Shown piece after piece: positions 31,619 through 44,017 of a stretch of DNA of 64,000 nucleotides (its first letter is position 1; each line of letters opens with the position of its first letter). The notes under the pieces were generated by a model. The model was not told the origin of the DNA and ran no database searches. It saw only the letters and a list, made by a program, of their open reading frames with translations. This DNA comes from Aulostomus chinensis. Its lineage: Eukaryota > Chordata > Actinopteri > Syngnathiformes > Aulostomidae. The stretch is taken from the NCBI GenBank assembly GCA_037954235.1, contig JBBMOA010000001.1, positions 33,179,074-33,243,073 of the forward strand. Reading direction: 5' to 3'. Position numbers and translations under genes: made by a program.

Positions 31619-34600
31619 TAAGAGTTGCTAATGAACTCAAAATGATGCTAACAGTAATGTAGTGATAGTTGCTAATCAACTCAGTGATGCTTACCGTAAT
31701 GTAGTAAGTGTTTCGAATAACCTCTAAGTGATGCTGACAGTCATGTAGTAAGAGTTGCTACGAACCTCAAAATAATGCGACAGTAATGTAGTAAAAGTTG
31801 CTACGAACCTCAAAATTTTGCGACAGTGATGTCGGAAGAATTGCTAATGAACTTAAAATGATGCTAACAGTAGTGTAGTGATAGTTGCGAATCAACTCAG
31901 TGATACTTACAGTAATGTAGTAAGTGTTTCGAATAACCTCAAAAGTGATGGTGACAGTCATGTAGGAAGAGTTGCTACGAACCTCAAAATAATGCGACAG
32001 TGATGTAGTAAAAGTTGCTACGAACCTCAAAATTATGCGACAGTGATGTCAGAAGAATTGCTAAAGATCTCAAAATGATGCGAAAGTGATTTCGTAAGAA
32101 TTGCTCATGAACTCAAAATGATGCTAACAGTAATGGAGTTAACGTTTCGAATAACCTCAAAGTGATGCTGACAGTCTTGTAGTAAGAGTTGCTACGAACC
32201 TCAAAATAATGCGACAGTGATGTCGGAAGAATTGCTAATGATCTCAAAATGATGCGACAGTGATGTAGTAAGAATTGCTCATGAATTCAAAATGATGCTA
32301 ACAGTAATGGAGTGAACGTTTCGAATAACCTCAAAGTGATGCTGACAGTAATGTAGTAAGAGTTGCTACGAACCTCAAAATAATGCGACAGTGATGTCGG
32401 AAGAATTGCTAATGATCTCAAAATGATGCGACAGTGATGTCGGAAGAATTGCTAATGAACTCAAAATGATGCTAACAGTAACGTAGTGATAGTTGCTAAT
32501 CAAGTCAGTGATGCTTACAGTAATGTAGTAAGTGTTTCGAATAACCTCAAAGTGATGCTGACAGTAATTTAGTAAGAGTTGCTACGAACCTCAATATAAT
32601 GCGAAAGTAATGCAGTAAAAGTCGCTACGAACCTCAAAATATTGCGACAGTGATTTAGTCCGAATTGCTAATGAACTCAAAATGATAGTAACAGTAATGG
32701 AGTGAACGTTTCGAATAACCTCAAAGTGATGCTGACAGTCATGTACTAAGAGTTGCTACGAACCTCAAAATAATGCGACAGTGATGTCAGAAGAATTGCA
32801 ATTGAACTCAAAATGATGCTCACAGTAATTTAGTGATAGTTGCTAATAAACTCAGTGATGCTTAGAGGAATGTAGTAAGTGTTTCGAACAACCTCAAAGT
32901 GATGCTGACAGTCATTTAGTAAGAGTTGCTAATGAACTCAATTTAATGCTACAGTGATGTCGTGAGAATTGCTCAACAACTCAAAATTATGCTAACAGTA
33001 ATGTAGTGATAGTTGCTAATAAACTCAAAGTGATGCTGACAGTAATGTAGTAAGAGTTGCTACGAACCTTTAAATAATGCAACAATAATGTAGTAAGAGT
33101 TGCTACGAACCTCAAAATATTGCGACAGTGATGTCGTAAGAATTGCTAATGATCTCAAAATGATGCGACAGTGATGTAGTAAGAATTGCTAATGAATTCA
33201 AAATGATGCTAACAGTAATGGAGTGAAACTTTCAAATAACCTCAAAGTGATGCTGACAGTAATGTAGTAAGAGTTGCTACGAACCTTTAAATAATGCAAC
33301 AGTATTGTAGTAAGAGTTGCTACGAACCTCAAAATAATGCGACAGTGATGTCGGAAGAATTGCTAATGATCTCGAAATAATGCGACAGTGATGTAGTAAG
33401 AATTGCTAATGAACTCAAAATGATGCTAACAGTAATGGAGTGAACGTTTCGAATAACCTCAAAGTGATGCTGACAGTCATGTAGTAAGAGTTGCTACGAA
33501 CCTCAAAAAAATGCGACAGTGAGTCGGAAGAATTGCTAATGAACTCAAAATGATGCTAACAGTAATATAGTGATCGTTGCTAATCAACTCATTGATGCTG
33601 ACAGTGATGTAGTAAGTGTTTCGAACAACCTCAAAGTGATGGTGACAGTCATGTAGTAAGAGTTGCTACGAACCTCAAAATAATGCGACAGTGATGTCAG
33701 AAGAATTGCTAAAGATCTAAAAATGATGCGACAGTGATGTCAGAAGAATTGGCAATGATCTCAAAATGATGCTAACAGTAATGGAGTGAAAGTTTGGAAT
33801 AACCTCAAAGTGATGCTGACAGTCATGTAGTAAGAGTTGCTACGAACCTCAAAATAATGTGACAGTAATGTAGTAAAAGTTGCTATAAACCTCAAAATAT
33901 TGCGACAGTGATGTCGGAAGAATTGCTAATGATCTCAAAATGATGCGACAGTAATGTAGTGATAGTTGCTAATTAAGTCAGTGATGCTAACAGCAATGTA
34001 GTGAGTGTTTTGAACAACCTCAAAGTGATGCTGAAAGTCATGTAGTAGGAGTTGCTACGAACCTCAAAATAATGCGACAGTGATGTCAGAAGAATTGGTA
34101 ATGATCTCAAAATGATGCTAACAGTAATGGAGTGAACGTTTCGAATAACCTAGAAGTGATGTTGACAGTCATGTACTAAGAGTTGCTACGAACCTCAAAA
34201 TAATGCGACAGTAATGTAGTAAAAGTTGCTACGAACCTCAAAATAATGCGACAGTGATGTCAGAAGAATTGCTATTGAACTCAAAATGATGCTAACAGTA
34301 ATTTAGTGATAGTTGCTAATAAACTCAGTGATGCTTAGAGGAATGTAGTAAGTGTTTCGAACAACCTCAAAGTGATGCTGACAGTCATTTAGTAAGAGTT
34401 GCTAATGAACTCAATTTAATGCTACAGTAATGTCGTGAGAATTGCTCAACAACTCAAAATTATGCTAACAGTAATGTAGTGATAGTTGCTAATAAACTCA
34501 AAGTGATGCTGACAGTAATGTAGTAAGAGTTGCTACGAACCTTTAAATAATGCAATAATAATGTAGTGAGAGTTGCTACGAACCTCAAAATATTGCGACA

Positions 34601-37600
34601 GTGATGTCGTAAGAATTGCCAATGATCTCAAAATGATGCGACAGTGATGTAGTAAGAATTGCTAATGAATTCAAAATGATGCTAACAGTAATGGAGTGAA
34701 ACTTTCAAATAACCTCAAAGTGATGCTGACAGTAATGTAGTAAGAGTTGCTACGAACCTTTAAATAATGCAACAGTATTGTAGTAAGAGTTGCTACGAAC
34801 CTCAAAATAATGCGACAGTGATGTCGGAAGAATTGCTAATGATCTCGAAATAATGCGACAGTGATGTAGTAAGAATTGCTAATGAACTCAAAATGATGCT
34901 AACAGTAATGGAGTGAACGTTTCGAATAACCTCAAAGTGATGCTGACAGTCATGTAGTAAGAGTTGCTACGAACCTCAAAAAAATGCGACAGTGAGTCGG
35001 AAGAATTGCTAATGAACTCAAAATGATGCTAACAGTAATATAGTGATCGTTGCTAATCAACTCATTGATGCTGACAGTGATGTAGTAAGTGTTTCGAACA
35101 ACCTCAAAGTGATGGTGACAGTCATGTAGTAAGAGTTGCTACGAACCTCAAAATAATGCGACAGTGATGTCAGAAGAATTGCTAAAGATCTAAAAATGAT
35201 GCGACAGTGATGTCAGAAGAATTGGCAATGATCTCAAAATGATGCTAACAGTAATGGAGTGAAAGTTTGGAATAACCTCAAAGTGATGCTGACAGTCATG
35301 TAGTAAGAGTTGCTACAAACCTCAAAATAATGTGACAGTAATGTAGTAAAAGTTGCTATAAACCTCAAAATATTGCGACAGTGATGTCGGAAGAATTGCT
35401 AATGATCTCAAAATGATGCGACAGTAATGTAGTGATAGTTGATAATTAAGTCAGTGATGCTAACAGCAATGTAGTAAGTGTTTTGAACAACCTCAAAGTG
35501 ATGCTGAAAGTCATGTAGTAGGAGTTGCTACGAACCTCAAAATAATGCGACAGTGATGTCAGAAGAATTGGTAATGATCTCAAAATGATGCTAACAGTAA
35601 TGGAGTGAACGTTTCGAATAACCTAGAAGTGATGTTGACAGTCATGTACTAAGAGTTGCTACGAACCTCAAAATAATGCGACAGTAATGTAGTAAAAGTT
35701 GCTACGAACCTCAAAATATTGCGACAGTGATGTCGGAAGAATTGCTAATGAACTTAAAATGATGCTCACAGTAATGTAGTGATAGTTGCGAATCAACTCA
35801 GTGATGTTTACAGTCATGTAGTAAGTGTTTCGAATAACCTCAAAGTGATGCTGACAGTCATGTAGTAACAGTTGCTACGAACCTCAAAATAATGCGAGAG
35901 TGATGTCGGAAGAATTGCTATTGATCTCAAAGTGATGCTGACAGTAATGTAGGAAGAGTTGCTACGAACCTTAAAATAATGCAACAATAATGTAGTAAGA
36001 GTTGCTATGAACCTCAAAATGATGTGACAGTGATGTCAGAAGAATTGCTAATGATCTCAAAATGATGCGACAGTGATGTCGGAAGAATTGCTAATGAACT
36101 CAAAATGATGCTAACAGTAATGTAGTGATAGTTGCTAATCAAGTCAGTAATGCTTACAGTAATGTAGGAAGTGTTTCGAATAACCTCAAAGTGATGCTGA
36201 CAGTCATGTAGTAAGAGTTGCTACGAACCTCAATATAATGCGACAGTAATGTAGTAAAAATTGCTACGAACCTCAAAATATTGCGACAGTGATGTCGGAA
36301 GAATTGCTAATGAACTTAAAATGATGCTAACAGTAATGTAGTGATAGTTGCTAATCAACTCAGTGATGCTTACAGTAATGTAGAAAGTGTTTCGAATAAC
36401 CTCAAAGTGATGGTGACAGTCATGTAATAAGAGTTGCTATGAACCTCAAAATAATGCGACAGTGATGTCGGAAGAATTGCTAAAGATCTCAAAATGATGC
36501 GACAGTGATTTAGAAAGAATTGCTCATGAACTCAAAATGATGCTAACAGTAATGGAGTGAACGTTTCGAATAACCTCAAAGTGATGCTGACAGTCATGTC
36601 GTAAGTGTTGCTACAAACCTCAAAATAATGCGACAGTAATGTAGTAAAAGTTGCTACGAACCTCAAAATATTGCTACAGTGATGTCGGAAGAATTGCTGA
36701 TGAACACAAGATGATGCTATGAGTAATGTAGTGATAGTTGCTAAGAAACTCAGTGATGCTTACAGTAATGTAGTAAGAGTTTCGAACAACCTCAAAGTGA
36801 TGCTGACAGTCATTTAGTAAGAGTTGCTAATGAACTCAATTCAAAGCTACAGTGATGTCGTGAGAATTGCTCATGAACTCAAAATGATGCTAACAGTAAT
36901 GTAGTGATAGATGCTAATGAACTCAAAATGATGCTAACAGTAATGTAGTGAAAGTTGCTAAGAAACTCAAAGTGATGCTGACAGTAATGTAGTAAGAGTT
37001 GCTACAAACCTTAAAATAATGCAACAATAATGTAGTAAGAGTTGCTACGAACCTCAAAATAATGTGACAGTGATGTCAGAAGAATTGCTAATGATCCCAA
37101 AATGATGCGACAGTGATGTAGTGAGAATTGCTAATGAACTAAAAATGATGCTAACAGTAATGGAGTGAAAGTTTCGAATAACCTCAAAGTGATGCTGACA
37201 GTCATGTAGTAAGAGTTGCGACGAACATCAAAATAATGCCACAGTAATGTAGTAAAAGTTGCTACGAACCTCAAAATATTGCGACAGTGATGTCGGAAGA
37301 ATTGCTAATGAACTCAAAATGATGCTGACAGTCATGTACTAAGAGTTGCTACGAACCTCAAAATAATGCGACAGTCATGTAGTAAAAGTTGCTACGAACC
37401 TCAAAATATTGCGACAGTGATGTCGGAAGAATTGCTAATGAACTTAAAATGATGCTAACAGTAATGTAGTGACAGTTGCTAATCAACTCAGTGATGCTTA
37501 CAGTAATGTAGTAAGTGTTTCGAATAACCTCAAAGTGATGCTGACAGTCATGTAGTAACAGTTGCTACGAACCTCAAAATAATGCGACAGTGATGTCGGA

Positions 37601-40600
37601 AGAATTGCTAATTGTCTCAAAATGATGCGACAGTTATGTAGTAAGAATTGCTAATGAACAAAAAATGATGCTAACAGTAAAGGAGTGAAAGTTTCGAATA
37701 ACCTCAAAGTGATGCTGACAGTCATGTAGTAAGAGTTGCTACGAACCTCAATATAATGCGACAGTAATGTAGTAAAAGTTGCTACGAACCTCAAAATATT
37801 GCGACAGTGATGTCGGAAGAATTGCTAATGAACTTAAAATGATGCTAACAGTAATGTAGTGATAGTTGCTAATCAACTCAGTGATGCTTACAGTAATGTA
37901 GAAAGTGTTTCGAATAACCTCAAAGTGATGGTGACAGTCATGTAGAAAGAGTTGCTATGAACCTCAAAATAATGCGACAGTGATGTCGGAAGAATTGCAA
38001 AAGATCTCAAAATGATGCGACAGTGATTTAGAAAGAATTGCTCATGAACTCAAAATGATGCTAACAGTAATGGAGTGAACGTTTCGAATAACCTCAAAGT
38101 GATGCTGACAGTCATGTCGTAAGTGTTGCTACAAACCTCAAAATAATGCGACAGTAATGTAGTAAAAGTTGCTACGAACCTCAAAATATTGCTACAGTGA
38201 TGTCGGAAGAATTGCTGATTAACACAAGATGATGCTAACAGTAATGTAGTGATAGTTGCTAAGAAACTCAGTGATGCTTACAGTAATGTAGTAAGAGTTT
38301 CGAACAACCTCAAAGTGATGCTGACAGTCATTTAGTAAGAGTTGCTAATGAACTCAATTCAAAGCTACAGTGATGTCGTGAGAATTGCTCATGAACTCAA
38401 AATGATGCTAACAGTAATGTAGTGATAGTTGCTAATAAACTCAAAATGATGCTAACAGTAATGTAGTGATAGCTGCTAATGAACTCAAAATGATGCTAAC
38501 AGTAATGTAGTGAAAGTTGCTAAGAAACTCAAAGTGATGCTGACAGTAATGTAGTAAGAGTTGCTACAAACCTTAAAATAATGCAACAATAATGTAGTAA
38601 GAGTTGCTACGAACCTCAAAATAATGTGACAGTGATGTCAGAAGAATTGCTAGTGATCTCAAAATGATGCGACAGTGATGTAGTAAGAATTGCTAATGAA
38701 CTCAAAATGATGCTAACAGTAATGGAGTGAAAGTTTCGAATAACCTCAAAGTGATGCTGACAGTCATGTAGTAAGAGTTGCGACGAACATCAAAATAATG
38801 CCACAGTAATGTAGTAAAAGTTGCTACGAACCTCAAAATATTGCGACAGTGATGTCGGAAGAATTGCTAATGAACTCAAAATGATGCTGACAGTCATGTA
38901 CTAAGAGTTGCTACGAACCTCAAAATAATGCGACAGTCATGTAGTAAAAGTTGCTACGAACCTCAAAATATTGCGACAGTGATGTCGGAAGAATTGCTAA
39001 TGAACTTAAAATGATGCTAACAGTAATGTAGTGACAGTTGCTAATCAACTCAGTGATGTTTACAGTAATGTAGTAAGTGTTTCGAATAACCTCAAAGTGA
39101 TGCTGACAGTCATGTAGTAACAGTTGCTACGAACCTCAAAATAATGCGACAGTGATGTCGGAAGAATTGCTAATTATCTCAAAATGATGCGACAGTTATG
39201 TAGTAAGAATTGCTAATGAACAAAAAATGATGCTAACAGTAAAGGAGTGAAAGTTTCGAATAACCTCAAAGTGATGCTGACAGTCATGTAGTAAGAGTTG
39301 CTACGAACCTCAAAATATTGCGACAGTGACGTCGGAAGAATTGCTAATGAACTCAAAATGATGCTAACAGTAATGTAGTGATAGTTGCTAAGTAACTCAG
39401 TGATGCTTACAGTAATGTAGTAACTGTTTCGAACAACCTAAAAGTGATGCTGTCAGTCATGTCGCAACAGTTGCTTCTAACCTCAAATTGATGCTAACAG
39501 TAATGTAGTGATAGTTGCTAATAAACTCAGTGATGCTTACAGTAATGTAGTAAGTGTTTCAAACAACCTCAAAGTGATGCTGACAGTCATGTAGTAAGAG
39601 TTTCGAACAACCTCAAAGTGATGCTGACAGTCATGTAGTAAGAGTTGCGACGAACCTCAAAATATTGCGACAGTGATGTCGGAAGAATTGCTAATAAACT
39701 CAAAATGATGCTAACAGTAATGTCGTGATAGTTGCTAATAAACTCAAAGTGATGCTGACAGAACTGTAGTAAGAGTTGCTACGAACCTTTAAATAATGCA
39801 AAAATAATGTAGTAAGAGTTGCTACGAACCTCAAAATAATGTGACAGTGATGTCAGAAGAATTGCTAATGATCTCAAAATGATGCGACAGTGATGTAGTA
39901 AGTGTTTCGAACAACCTCAAATTGATGCTGAAATTCATGTAGTAAGAGTTGCTACAAACCTCAAACTAATGCGAAAGGGATGTCGGAAGAATCGCTAATG
40001 ATCTCAAAATGATGCGACAGTCATGTAGTAAGAATTGCTAATGAACTCAAAATGATGCTAACAGTAATGGAGTGAAAGTTTTGAATAACCTTAAAGTAAT
40101 GCTGACAGTCATGTAGTAAGAGTTGCTATGAACCTCAAAATAATGCGACAGTGATGTAGTAAAAGTTGATACGAACCTCAAAATATTGCGACAGTGATGT
40201 CGGAAGATTTCTAATGAACTCAAAATGATGCTAACAGTAATGTAGTGAGAGTTGCGAATCAACTCAGTGATGCTTACAGTAATGTAGTAAGTGTTTCGAA
40301 CAACCTCAAAGTGATGCTGAAAGTCATGTAGTAAGAGTTGCTACGAACCTCAAAATAATGCGACAGTGATGTCGAAAGAATTGCTAATGATCTCAAAATG
40401 ATGCGACAGTGATGTAGGAAGAATTGCTAATGAACTCAAAATGATGCGAGCAGTATTGGAGTGAAAGTTTCAAATTACCTCAAAGTGATGCTGACAGTCA
40501 TGTTGTAAGAGTTGCTACGAACCTCAAAATAATGCTACAGTAATGTAGTAAAAGTGGCTACGAACCTCAAAATATTGCGACAGTGATGTCGGAAGAATTG

Positions 40601-41982
40601 CTAATTAACTCAAAATGATGCTAACAAATGTAGTGATAGTTGCTATTCAACTCAATGATGCTTACAATAATGTAGTAAGTGTTTCGAACAACCTCAAAGT
40701 GATGCTGACAGTCATGTAGTACGAGTTGCTACTAACCTCTTTTAATGCTGCAATGATGTCTATGAATTGCTAATAAACTCAAAATGATGCTAACAGTAAT
40801 GTAGTGATAGTTGCTAATAAACTCAAAGTGATGCTGACAGTAATGTAGTAAGAGTTGCTACGAACCTCAAAATAATGCGGCAGTGATGTAAGAAGAATTG
40901 CTAAAGATCTCAAAATAATGCGACAGTGATTCAGTAAGAATTGCTAATGAACTCAAAATGATGCTAACAGTAATGGAGTGAAAGTTTCGAATAACCTCAA
41001 AGTGATGCTGACGGTCATGTAGTCAGAGTTGCTACGAACCTCAAAATAATGCGACAATGATGTAGTAAAAGTTGCTACGAACCTCAAAATATTGCGACAG
41101 TGATGTCGGAAGATTTCTAATGAACTCAAAATGATGCTAACAGTAGTGTAGTGATAGTTGCTAATCGACTCAGTGATGCTTACAGTAATGTAGTAAGTGT
41201 TTCGAACGACCTCAAAGTGATGCTGACAGTCATGTAGTAGGAGTTTCTTCGAACCTCAAAATAATGCGACAGTGATGTCGGAAGAATCGCTAATGAACTC
41301 AAAATGATGCTAACAGTAATGTAGTGATAGTTGCTAATTAACTCAGTTATGCTTACAGTAATGTAGGAAGTGTTTCGAAAAAAACAAAAAGTGATGCTGT
41401 CAGTCATGTAGTAACAGTTGCTACGAACCTTTAAATAATACAACAGTAATGTAGTAAAAGTTCTTACGAACCTCAAAATAGTGTGACAGTGATGTCAGAA
41501 GAATTGCTAATGATCTCAAAATGATGCGACAGTGATTTAGTAAGAATTGCTAATTAACTCAAAATGATGCTAACTGTAATGGAGTGAAAGTTAGCATCAT
41601 TTTGAGTTCATTACAATTCCCTGGTTCAGATTTGACTCGTCTGAATCCAAACACAGCAGCTAATGAACTCAAAATGATGCTAACAGTAATGTAGTGATAG
41701 TTGCTAATTAACTCAGTGATGCTGACAGTAATGTAGGAAGTGTTTCGAAAAAAACAAAAAGTGATGCTGTCAGTCATGTAGTAACAGTTGCTACGAACCT
41801 TTAAATAATACAACAGTAATGTAGTAAAAGTTCTTACGAACCTCAAAATAGTGTGACAGTGATGTCAGAAGAATTGCTAATGATCTCAAAATGATGCGAC
41901 AGTGATTTAGTAAGAATTGCTAATTAACTCAAAATGATGCTAAGAGTAATGGAGTGAACGTTAGCATCATTTTGAGTTCATT
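31619..41982 (+). repeat. Satellite array, left block (43-44 bp monomers)
   Basis: About 240 tandem monomers by length. Forms include CTCAAAATGATGCTAACAGT, CTCAGTGATGCTTACAGTAA, CTCAAAGTGATGCTGACAGT and CTCAAAATAATGCGACAGTG, each followed by an ATGTAGTAAGAGTTGCTA-like part. Types are ordered, giving higher-order periods of ~1473 bp (33064 against 34534) and ~1518 bp (36703 against 38221). No interruption by another element is seen until 41613. The long minus-strand frames over it are artefacts of the repeat. Confidence 0.97.
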
Positions 41983-42029
41983 ACAATTCCCTGGTTCAGA
42001 TTTGACTCGTCTGAATCCAAACACAGCAG
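41290..42029 (+). repeat. 370-bp tandem duplication at the inner edge of the left block
   Basis: 41290-41659 and 41660-42029 are near-identical. Each copy holds ~320 bp of satellite, a short inverted satellite piece and 47 bp of non-satellite flank beginning ACAATTCCCTGG. Only the second copy continues into unique sequence, so the flank piece at 41613-41659 was carried inward by the duplication. Confidence 0.93.
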
Positions 42030-42457
42030 TGTTCTTCCACCAGGCCAGATGAGTTGATCATGATAACAAGATATCTTCATGCTACTACAACACACAAACT
42101 CATCACAAGAAAAGACTTCATGGTGGAACAACAAATCTCTTCCCAATGGGAAAAACACTGAGTTGAACAATCAACTTTTCCATGATGACATGGAGAGCTT
42201 GGCAGCAGCAGCAGGCTTCCATTGGGGGCTGATATGCCAGCTCCACTTAGCCTTCTTTGGAATGGTTTCACCTGGAGTGATGCTGTTATTGAGACCTTTT
42301 ATCTGGAACAACACCACCTGCATGGAGACTGAGGACTTCAACAGATGCAGATGTTGACCCAGAATAAATCTAAATATTCCAGATGTGTTAAATCAATCCA
42401 GCAGCAGTGGCGGGAGCGTCGTAAACTCACTCACTCAGCAGCCGTCAGCCTCCGTAC
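42030..42457. other. Spacer, no gene firmly recognised
   Basis: Minus-strand frames here include ETIPKKAKWSWHISPQWK, which is protein-like but unassigned. It lies downstream of the exon-like segments at 42458-43231 and could belong to the same gene. Confidence 0.3.
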
Positions 42458-42535
42458 CTGCACGGAGTCCAGCCTGATGTGGTCTCTGTTGTCTGCTCCC
42501 AGAGGTGGTCTGTCACTCTGAACCAGGGGGCTCAT
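42458..42535 (-). CDS. Putative exon of an unidentified gene
   Basis: A 78-nt segment encodes 26 residues (MSPLVQSDRPPLGADNRD, then HIRLDSVQ). It lies between an acceptor-like CCTCCCACCAGAG and a donor GTGCAG|GTACGG. Both edges are phase 0, matching the neighbouring putative exon at 43124-43231. I do not recognise the protein. The two together suggest a real host gene, or a decayed piece of one, on the minus strand of the spacer. Confidence 0.4.
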
Positions 42536-42651
42536 CTCTCTGGTGGGAGGTTAGTGGAGGAGCTGCAGCGGGGGAGGCCAGGATGGGCTCCTGTAGGAGG
42601 AGCTCTGGCCCTCCTTCAGCACCAGCCAGTGGGAGGGAGTTTGGAAACCTG

Positions 42652-43104
42652 AGGAGACACAGGAGGAGCTACAGGGGGAGGGAAGGTGGATCAGAACCGT
42701 TCTAACAAGAGCGCTGAGGGGACACAGGAGGAGCTACAGGGGGAGGGAAGGTGGATCAGAACCGTTCTAACAAGAGCGCTGAGGGGACACAGGAGGAGCT
42801 ACAGGGGGAGGGAAGGTGGATCAGAACCGTTCTAACGAGCGCTGAAGGGACACAGGAGGAGCTTCAGGGGGAGGGAAGGTGGATCAGAACCGTTCTAACA
42901 AGAGCGCTGAGGGGACACAGGAGGAGCTACAGGGGGAGGGAAGGTGGATCAGAACCGTTCTAACAAGAGCGCCGAGGGGACACAGGAGGAGCTACAGGGG
43001 GAGGGAAGGTGGATCAGAACCGTTCTAACAAGAGCGCTGAGGGGACACAGGAGGAGCTACAGGGGGAGGGAAGGTGGATCAGAACCGTTCTAACAAGAGC
43101 GCTG
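42652..43104 (+). repeat. 65-bp minisatellite
   Basis: About seven copies of a 65-bp unit containing AGGAGGAGCTACAGGGGGAG and CAGAACCGTTCTAACAAGAG. One copy (from ~42791) has a 2-bp deletion. It lies between the two exon-like segments, so it would be an intronic VNTR if the gene is real. Confidence 0.95.
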
Positions 43105-43123
43105 TCCCACTAATGTTCCTCAC

Positions 43124-43231
43124 CAGAATCCTCCTGTCAGGGGGGAACTGTCCATGGGTGCTGATGCAGCGGACTGAAGGTTCAACGTAGTCCATGCTGA
43201 ACTGGTCTTTAGGCACCAGGTGGACTTTGTG
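43124..43231 (-). CDS. Putative exon of an unidentified gene
   Basis: A 108-nt segment encodes 36 residues (HKVHLVPKDQFSMDYVEP, then SVRCISTHGQFPPDRRIL). The acceptor is strong, with a TCTTTTTTTTCTGCTGTTTTTAG-like pyrimidine tract, and the donor is ATTCTG|GTGAGG. Both ends are phase 0. The wording is highly protein-like. The family is not recognised; a host gene exon is more likely than a transposon, but this is inference. Confidence 0.5.
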
Positions 43232-43429
43232 CTAAAAACAGCAGAAAAAAAAGACAAAAAGGGGAGAATTTCAACAAAAGTATGCAAATGAGCTGAAGAT
43301 CAAAATACAAAAAGTAAATCAAGGTTTTTTCAAATGATTGCCAGCTATTTAGCTAAGAGAAGGACAAATGTCAATCAAGATGTCAGAATGGAACGATCCC
43401 ACTGGCTTCTGGTCAAGGGAACCATGGAG

Positions 43430-43706
43430 ATGCTAACTTCCTGTTGGACTATCAGGGTGTCTCATCCCTGACATGCTAACTTCCTGTTGGACGATCAGGG
43501 TGTCTCATCCCTGACATGCTAACTTCCTGTTGGACGATAAGCGCGTCTCATCCCTGACATGCTAACTTCCTGTTGGACGATAAGCGTGTCTCATCCCTTA
43601 CATGCTAACTTCCTGTTGGACGATAAGCGTGTCTCATCCCTGACATGCTAACTTCCTTTTGGACTATCAGGGTGTCTCATCCCTGACATGCTAACTTCCT
43701 TTTCGA
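43430..43706 (+). repeat. 43-bp minisatellite, unrelated to the satellite
   Basis: About 6.5 copies of a 43-bp unit with ATGCTAACTTCCTGTTGGAC and GTGTCTCATCCCTGAC. Units alternate between a CAGGGTG and an AAGCGTG form. The length equals that of the large satellite's monomer, but the sequence differs apart from a short ATGCTAAC. Confidence 0.95.
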
Positions 43707-43789
43707 CTTTCAATCACTTTCATCAATCATCTTTCAATTCATTCGTAGTATTCGTACCTCCGCCGTAGCCTGAAACGCGCCTCCAAAAA

Positions 43790-43930
43790 ATCCTGCTTAA
43801 GCATCGCGTCGACGCGTGGTGACGTCAACGTCGAGGACTGTGATTGGTCCGCTCAGAACGTTATTTCCGGTTCAGTCGCAGCACAACACCGCCATTTTCA
43901 AAGTTTCTGTGGTGAAGGCTCCAAGAAAAA
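43790..43930 (+). promoter_or_regulatory. Promoter-like patch upstream of the MADF frame
   Basis: A CpG-rich segment with a perfect palindromic CRE (TGACGTCA, 43820-43827), an inverted CCAAT box (ATTGG, 43843-43847) and an ETS-type TTTCCGG (43864-43870), followed by a GCCATTTT-type start-region motif near 43892. This set is typical of TATA-less vertebrate promoters. It could be a transposon-borne promoter. Confidence 0.45.
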
Positions 43931-44017
43931 ATGGACCAAGCTGAAGAAAGGATTATCGAGGAGGTGCTCAAGTACGACCACCTCTACAACTCCTCTTCGC
44001 GGCACTACAAAGACTGA
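43931..44017 (+). pseudogene. MADF-domain protein N-terminus, stopped early
   Basis: Starts ATG 43931 and encodes EERIIEEVLKYDHLYN followed by SSSRHYKD, the first part of a MADF (Myb/SANT-like) DNA-binding domain. TGA follows at 44015 where the domain should continue. QMANN still reads in frame after the stop, then the match is lost in about ten codons. MADF proteins of this type in fish accompany Harbinger transposons or act as host regulators. Which one this was cannot be told from 29 residues. Confidence 0.6.

Noticed and set aside
31619..41982. Regular short repeats resembling a CRISPR array
   Set aside because: Units are contiguous, with no unique spacers, in a vertebrate genome with introns and LINEs.
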